Of a DNA stretch of 9,932 bases, positions 5,693 through 9,932 are shown piece after piece. Source of the DNA: an uncultured Flavobacteriales bacterium (lineage in GTDB: Bacteria > Bacteroidota > Bacteroidia > Flavobacteriales > Flavobacteriaceae); the NCBI GenBank assembly GCA_913009535.1, contig CAJVXR010000056.1:1-9932 (forward strand), in the 5' to 3' direction. Below the pieces are notes generated by a model that saw only the letters and a list, made by a program, of their open reading frames with translations, did no database searches and was not told where the DNA came from. The position numbers were made by a program, and so were the translations under genes. Numbering within the stretch: the stretch's first letter is position 1; each line of letters starts with the position of its first letter.

Positions 5693-6811
5693 CTAGAATT
5701 TAATAATTTGACCTTTTTTATCGGCATAATCACTGCCAATATAAAAGTTTGTGTTAGGAACTATTATTCGAAAACTGTTACTCTTTGATATAAAATTATA
5801 ATGATTTATAATTTCAGATAACGAAATTGAATTCAAATCAAATATCAATAATGAATTTTCAGTTTTATTGATAGTTAAATAGTTTAAATCAACCCTTGTT
5901 GCTATAATATTAGTTTTATTATTTGTAGACCTAGTTACAAGAAAAGTATCTTTATATACAGGCTTAGAATCAACTAATTTTAAACCTAAATCACTAAAAT
6001 TAGATAAATTTTTTATAGAAATTATGAACTTAAAAAAAGAATAGGCAAATATCTTAGTAACTAAAAACTTGTTAAAATGCTTTGTGTAAAATATATACAT
6101 AGCATTATAAAATCTATTAACATAGACAGAGTTTTTATCTGTACTTTCGCCTTTAAAGTGTATTATTTTAACATCTCCTAAGTAATAATTTAAATAACCT
6201 TTTTTCAAAGCCTTATACGATAAATCAATGTCTTCCCCGTACATAAAGTAGTCCTCGTCAAATCCTTTCAGAGAATCATAAATAGTTTTTTCAACAAACA
6301 TAAATGCACCAGCTAAAATATCGACATACCCCCTCTTATCTTTGCCTAATGCAGAATAATAAAATTTAGAAACACCTAGGACTTTCATAAAAGAACTAAA
6401 AATACTAGGAACAACTCTCTTACTCTCTTCGAGGAATGTCCCATTACCATCTAACATATGACAACCAACAAAACCAACTTTCTGATTAGATTTGTAAAAC
6501 TTTAATATTACATCAAATGTGTTTTCTTGTAAAACAGTGTCTGGATTTAGGATACATATATACTTTCCTTTGGCTTTGCTAACACCGAGATTATTTGCTT
6601 TAGAAAAACCAACATTTTTATCATTCTGAATTAATTTTACAAATGGGAATTTGTTATTTAAAATTTCACAAGAATCATCTGATGATGAGTTATCCACAAC
6701 AATAACTTCAGATTTGAGTTCCAGCTGAGAAATAGCCTTAGCAACACTGTGCAAACATAACTCTAAAAATGAGCTTGAATTATAGTTTACAATTATAACT
6801 GATAAAATCAA
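5693..6811 (-). CDS. Family 2 glycosyltransferase with uncharacterised C-terminal part (TTG start)
   Basis: This 372-residue protein has an N-terminal GT-A domain of the rhamnosyltransferase/WbbL-like GT2 type. It probably adds sugars to a cell-surface glycan on the cytoplasmic face of the membrane. Visible are the first strand SVIIVNYNS (4-12), VVDNSSSDDS (38-47), the DxD-equivalent NPDT (89-92), LAGAFMFV (166-173) and GFDEDYFMYGEDIDLSYK (183-200), whose acidic residues include the likely catalytic base. One hydrophobic stretch (about 249-266) may be a membrane helix or re-entrant segment. The last 100 residues match nothing I recognise and end NFYIGSDYADKKGQIIKF. The start is TTG at 6811: an in-frame stop lies 12 bases upstream, and the next Met would remove the nucleotide-binding fold. 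It begins 5 bases after the recR stop, so it is cotranscribed and probably coupled. Donor and acceptor are unknown. Confidence 0.9.
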   Translation of the reverse strand: MILSVIIVNYNSSSFLELCLHSVAKAISQLELKSEVIVVDNSSSDDSCEILNNKFPFVKLIQNDKNVGFSKANNLGVSKAKGKYICILNPDTVLQENTFDVILKFYKSNQKVGFVGCHMLDGNGTFLEESKRVVPSIFSSFMKVLGVSKFYYSALGKDKRGYVDILAGAFMFVEKTIYDSLKGFDEDYFMYGEDIDLSYKALKKGYLNYYLGDVKIIHFKGESTDKNSVYVNRFYNAMYIFYTKHFNKFLVTKIFAYSFFKFIISIKNLSNFSDLGLKLVDSKPVYKDTFLVTRSTNNKTNIIATRVDLNYLTINKTENSLLIFDLNSISLSEIINHYNFISKSNSFRIIVPNTNFYIGSDYADKKGQIIKF

Positions 6812-6816
6812 GTTGG

Positions 6817-7434
6817 TTAAATTTTAATTGAACTCTCAAATGGAATTCTATTTGTTATACTTCTACCTAAAGTAATTTCATCTGCATATTCTAAATCATC
6901 TCCAACAGAAACTCCTCTTGCTATTGTAGATGTTACAATTTCGTATTTATTAATTAATTTATATATATAGAAATTAGTAGTGTCTCCTTCCATTGTAGAA
7001 CTTAAAGCAAAAATAAGTTCTTTAACTTCTCCTGATTTAATTTTTTCAACGAGTGAAATTATATTTAAATCATCCGGACCTATACCATCCATTGGAGAAA
7101 TTTTACCTCCAAGCACATGATACAAACCTTTAAATGAGCTTGTGCTTTCTATAGCCATAACATCTCTAATGTCCTCAACAACACAAATAATTGAATTATC
7201 TCTCTTTGGATTAGCACATATCTCACAAGTATCAAAATCAGAAATATTATGACAATTAGCACAAAATTTAATGTTATTTCTCATCATTACTAATGAGCTA
7301 GCTAAATCTTGAGTTTGACTTTTTTGTTGCCTTAGCATATGTAAAGCAAGCCTTAAGGCGGTTCTTTTACCTATACCAGGTAATTGTGAAATTTCATTCA
7401 CAGCATTTTGAATTAATTTTGATGAAAATTCCAT
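6817..7434 (-). CDS. recR: Recombination mediator protein RecR
   Basis: RecR works with RecO (and RecF) to load RecA on SSB-coated single-stranded DNA at gaps, forming a DNA-encircling ring. The protein has 205 residues, the normal length. Domains in order are a helix-hairpin-helix around [13 protein letters not shown] (18-30), a four-cysteine zinc finger (Cys58, Cys61, Cys70, Cys73), a Toprim domain opening with [13 protein letters not shown] (84-96) and containing YHVLGG (105-110), and a C-terminal segment with [13 protein letters not shown] (181-193). Homology to the N-terminal pattern ([19 protein letters not shown]) supports the ATG at 7434. It is divergent from the symporter gene and heads a two-gene unit with the glycosyltransferase. 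Confidence 0.97.
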   Translation of the reverse strand: MEFSSKLIQNAVNEISQLPGIGKRTALRLALHMLRQQKSQTQDLASSLVMMRNNIKFCANCHNISDFDTCEICANPKRDNSIICVVEDIRDVMAIESTSSFKGLYHVLGGKISPMDGIGPDDLNIISLVEKIKSGEVKELIFALSSTMEGDTTNFYIYKLINKYEIVTSTIARGVSVGDDLEYADEITLGRSITNRIPFESSIKI

Positions 7435-7438
7435 AAAA

Positions 7439-7475
7439 CAAACTTACAAATTAAATGAATTAGTTTAGAAATTAT
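7439..7475 (-). promoter_or_regulatory. Candidate recR promoter elements
   Basis: On the minus strand TTTG (7475-7472) can pair with TTAATTTG (7454-7447) after 17 bases, one mismatch from TAnnTTTG, giving a very short leader. An exact TAnnTTTG, TAAGTTTG (7446-7439), also lies only 4 bases before the recR ATG; used as the -7 box it would give an essentially leaderless message, with a 25-base spacer that is too long for the usual pattern. The sequence alone does not decide between these. Confidence 0.33.
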
Positions 7476-7524
7476 ATTTTACAAAATATGACTTTTAAAT
7501 ATGTATTTTGATATATTTACAAAT

Positions 7525-9093
7525 ATGAGTTCAATACAAATATTAATAGTTATTTCATTGTATTTTGGTGTATTACTTTTGATCTCCAAATTAACTTCTA
7601 AAAACGACAATAATTTAGATTTTTTTAAAGCTGGGAAAAAAGCTCCCTGGTATTTAGTTGCATTTGGCATGGTGGGAGCTTCATTATCTGGAGTAACATT
7701 TATTTCTGTTCCTGGATGGATTGAATCCTCACAATTCAGCTATCTACAGGTAGTTTTAGGCTATTTTGCAGGATACATTGTGGTGAGCAATATTTTACTT
7801 CCCGTTTATTACAAATTGAATGTTACTTCTATATACGAATATTTAAATACTCGATTTGGGTATGTAGCTCACAAAACTGGAGCAGTTTATTTTTTTATAT
7901 CTAGGCTACTAGGAGCCTCTTTTAGACTATTTTTAGTAGCTATTGTTTTACAACAATTTGTCTTTGATAAATGGGGAGTTCCATATTTTATTACTGTAAT
8001 TATTTCTGTTCTTTTAATTTGGATTTATACTAATAAAGGAGGTATAAAAACAATAATTTGGACCGACAGCTTACAAACTTTATTTATGATTTTAGCAGTT
8101 GGAATATCGATTTATGAAATATTAAATAGCCTTAATTGGACTTTTGTTGATTACTTAAGTTCGGAGGAGTTTTCCAAATACAATAAAATATTTTATTTCG
8201 ACGATATTTATAATAAGCAACATTTTGTTAAATCTTTTATTGGAGGAGCTTTTGTAACTATTTGCATGACTGGATTAGATCAAGATATGATGCAAAAAAA
8301 CTTAGCATGTAAATCATTAAAAGATGCACAAAAAAATATGTTATGGTTTAGTATTGTACTTGTAATTGTCACTGCTTTATTTATGATTTTAGGAAGTTTA
8401 TTATATGTTTATAAAGCTAAAAACGGAATTGAAATGCCGTTGCTTGACGGGCAAATAAAAACAGATTTATTATTTCCTGAAATTGCACTTAATGGAGATC
8501 TGGGAATTATACTATCTCTAACTTTTATTTTAGGACTCATTGCAGCTGCTTACAGTAGTGCGGATAGTGCATTAACGTCATTAACAACTTCATACTGCAT
8601 AGATTTTATTGACATTAATAAAAAAAATGAAAAGGAACAGATAGCTATTCGAAAAAGAATTCACATTTTGATGAGCTTAATCCTAATTATAATTATAATT
8701 GTATTTAAGTATTTATTGAGCTCTAATGTTATAGACAGTTTATTAAGAGTAGCTAGCTACACCTACGGACCATTATTAGGTTTATTTTCTTTTGGCTTAT
8801 TTACTAAGCTAGATATTAATGAAAGGAAATTAATTCCTGTTGTACTTTTAGCTCCTTTATTAACTCTTTTAGTTAATTATTCACCAACATTTTATGCAAT
8901 AGTTAGCATAGATTTACAAACATGCATAGAACTAAATACAAATGAATGCATAGCAAACAATTGGAGTGAAGCATCCACTTTTGCTAAAAACAATTTCTAT
9001 CAATTCGGTTATGAATTATTACCAATAAATGGATTTATAACCTTTATTGGATTATATATTATAAGGCTTAAAAATATTACCAACGAATCATAA
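7525..9093 (+). CDS. Sodium:solute symporter family (SSS) transporter
   Basis: This inner-membrane transporter couples inward sodium flow to uptake of a small solute. From the chosen ATG at 7525 the protein has 522 residues and about 13 hydrophobic segments, as expected for the SSS (LeuT-fold) family. Family landmarks are [18 protein letters not shown] (48-65), [16 protein letters not shown] (172-187) and [10 protein letters not shown] (343-352), which matches the conserved sodium-site region of the late helices. A hydrophilic loop with two cysteines ([12 protein letters not shown], 465-476) precedes the last helix. An in-frame ATG at 7501 would add eight residues. I prefer 7525 because homologues I recall begin right before the first helix, but this is not certain. 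The substrate cannot be inferred; the class includes sugar, amino-acid, vitamin and sialic-acid carriers. It is divergent from recR, and its 3' end overlaps the convergent KAS III gene by 17 bases. Confidence 0.93.
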   Translation: MSSIQILIVISLYFGVLLLISKLTSKNDNNLDFFKAGKKAPWYLVAFGMVGASLSGVTFISVPGWIESSQFSYLQVVLGYFAGYIVVSNILLPVYYKLNVTSIYEYLNTRFGYVAHKTGAVYFFISRLLGASFRLFLVAIVLQQFVFDKWGVPYFITVIISVLLIWIYTNKGGIKTIIWTDSLQTLFMILAVGISIYEILNSLNWTFVDYLSSEEFSKYNKIFYFDDIYNKQHFVKSFIGGAFVTICMTGLDQDMMQKNLACKSLKDAQKNMLWFSIVLVIVTALFMILGSLLYVYKAKNGIEMPLLDGQIKTDLLFPEIALNGDLGIILSLTFILGLIAAAYSSADSALTSLTTSYCIDFIDINKKNEKEQIAIRKRIHILMSLILIIIIIVFKYLLSSNVIDSLLRVASYTYGPLLGLFSFGLFTKLDINERKLIPVVLLAPLLTLLVNYSPTFYAIVSIDLQTCIELNTNECIANNWSEASTFAKNNFYQFGYELLPINGFITFIGLYIIRLKNITNES

Positions 9094-9932
9094 CAGAGCC
9101 CCAAGTAAATCCGCTACCAAAAGCAGCAAGAACAACCAAATCATTGTCTTTTATCTTACCTTGTTCCCAAGCTTCTGTAAGCGCAATAATTACTGAGGCA
9201 GCAGTAGTATTACCATACTTCATAATATTATTATGCACTTTATCATCAGAGAGTTGAAATTTCTTTTGTATAAATTTAGAGATACGTAGATTCGCTTGGT
9301 GAGGAATAAGCATATCTATATCTTCCTTTTGTAAGTTATTTGCATTTAAACCCTCAATTATAGCTTCAGAAAAGCGTGTAACGGCATGCTTAAAAACAAA
9401 TTGCCCATTCATTTGCGGGTAGTAAGATTGATCTTCTGGGTCATTTTCTGCTAATATTTCCGGAACCCATCTTCCAGTATTAGGTCCATCTAACATTAAT
9501 TCTCTAGCATGTTTTCCTTCTGAGTGTAAATGAGAAGATAAAATTCCTTTTCCTTTTTCTTCGCTTCTAGATAAAACCGCTGCTCCTGCACCATCACCAA
9601 AAATAACAGTCACACCTCTACCTCTTGTAGATTTCTCTAATCCACCAGAATGATTTTCAGCACCAATAACTAGAATATTTTTATACATTCCAGTTTTTAT
9701 AAACTGATCTGCTACAGACATTGCATAAATAAAACCAGAACATTGATTTCGAACATCAAGTGCACCTATTGTTGGCATATCTAACATATCTTGAACACGA
9801 ACTCCGCCTCCCGGAAAATACATGTCAGGACTAAGAGTTGCAAAAATTATAAAATCAATTTCTTCTTTTTCCAAGCCAGATCTCTCAATTGCAATTTTAG
9901 AAGCTTTCACAGCCATTGTTGAAGTTGTCTCA
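9077..9932 (-). CDS. fabH: Beta-ketoacyl-ACP synthase III (5' end cut by window edge)
   Basis: KAS III condenses an acyl-CoA primer with malonyl-ACP to start fatty-acid synthesis. The frame is open to the right edge. The visible residues before the Met at 9916 read ETTST, which matches the family sequence upstream of this point, so that Met is internal and roughly 55-60 N-terminal residues are missing. Counting from it, the catalytic triad is complete: Cys59 in DVRNQCSGF, His206 in IPHQANLRI and Asn236 in [18 protein letters not shown] (108-116) and the C-terminal [11 protein letters not shown] (264-274) are also typical. It resembles the longer Bacteroidota KAS III form, with the segment [20 protein letters not shown] between domains. 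Bacteroidota often carry more than one KAS III, so whether this is the main FabH or a paralogue is unclear. The stop lies inside the end of the convergent symporter gene. Confidence 0.93.
   Translation of the reverse strand, partial: ETTSTMAVKASKIAIERSGLEKEEIDFIIFATLSPDMYFPGGGVRVQDMLDMPTIGALDVRNQCSGFIYAMSVADQFIKTGMYKNILVIGAENHSGGLEKSTRGRGVTVIFGDGAGAAVLSRSEEKGKGILSSHLHSEGKHARELMLDGPNTGRWVPEILAENDPEDQSYYPQMNGQFVFKHAVTRFSEAIIEGLNANNLQKEDIDMLIPHQANLRISKFIQKKFQLSDDKVHNNIMKYGNTTAASVIIALTEAWEQGKIKDNDLVVLAAFGSGFTWGSVMIRW

Noticed and set aside
7479..7670. Minus-strand frame of 63 codons
   Set aside because: It is antisense to the start of the symporter gene and overlaps the recR-symporter promoter gap; no family features.
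1..9932. Defence island, prophage, integrative element or CRISPR array
   Set aside because: Every sizeable stretch is accounted for by housekeeping-type genes; no integrase, transposase, tandem spacer-repeat pattern or tRNA attachment site was seen.

Overview
The window reads as an ordinary stretch of core chromosome from a Bacteroidota bacterium, most likely a marine or otherwise low-GC member of the Flavobacteriales. Four things point there: base composition that looks close to 30% G+C by eye; the order rpmB - rpmG - small DUF4295 gene - ftsY, which I know as a Bacteroidota arrangement; near-complete absence of Shine-Dalgarno sequences ahead of the genes; and several matches to the Bacteroidota promoter pattern (TTTG, then TAnnTTTG). 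No mobile element, phage gene, CRISPR array, tRNA or rRNA was seen.

Layout, left to right. Positions 1-5615 carry eight genes on the minus strand, so transcription runs right to left. In order of transcription they are: a lipoyl-bearing 2-oxoacid dehydrogenase E2 (probably branched-chain type), a DEDDh 3'-5' exonuclease with an ExoX-like tail, a fumarylacetoacetate-hydrolase-family enzyme, cinA, the ribosomal protein genes rpmB (bL28) and rpmG (bL33), the 50-codon DUF4295 gene (probably ribosomal protein bL38), and ftsY, which runs off the left edge. The exonuclease, hydrolase and cinA genes are packed stop-to-start. A hairpin resembling an intrinsic terminator separates the small ribosomal gene from ftsY, and a possible ftsY promoter overlaps it.

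Positions 5693-7434 hold a second minus-strand pair, recR followed after 5 bases by a family 2 glycosyltransferase that starts at a TTG codon. Divergent from recR, on the plus strand, is a sodium:solute symporter (7525-9093). Its 3' end overlaps the 3' end of a convergent beta-ketoacyl-ACP synthase III gene, which runs off the right edge.

Functionally the window mixes translation and protein targeting (bL28, bL33, bL38, FtsY), DNA maintenance (RecR, exonuclease, the NMN-deamidase domain of CinA), envelope synthesis (glycosyltransferase) and acyl-chain metabolism. A branched-chain 2-oxoacid dehydrogenase would make the branched acyl-CoA primers that a KAS III enzyme uses to start iso-fatty acids, but these two genes are about 3.5 kb apart in different transcription units, so any link is metabolic and not operonic. 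I found no undescribed system. The points most worth a look are the terminator/promoter overlap before ftsY, the Asp-to-Asn change in the E2 catalytic motif, the uncharacterised C-terminal part of the glycosyltransferase, the Cys-to-Phe change in CinA, and the 17-base convergent overlap.
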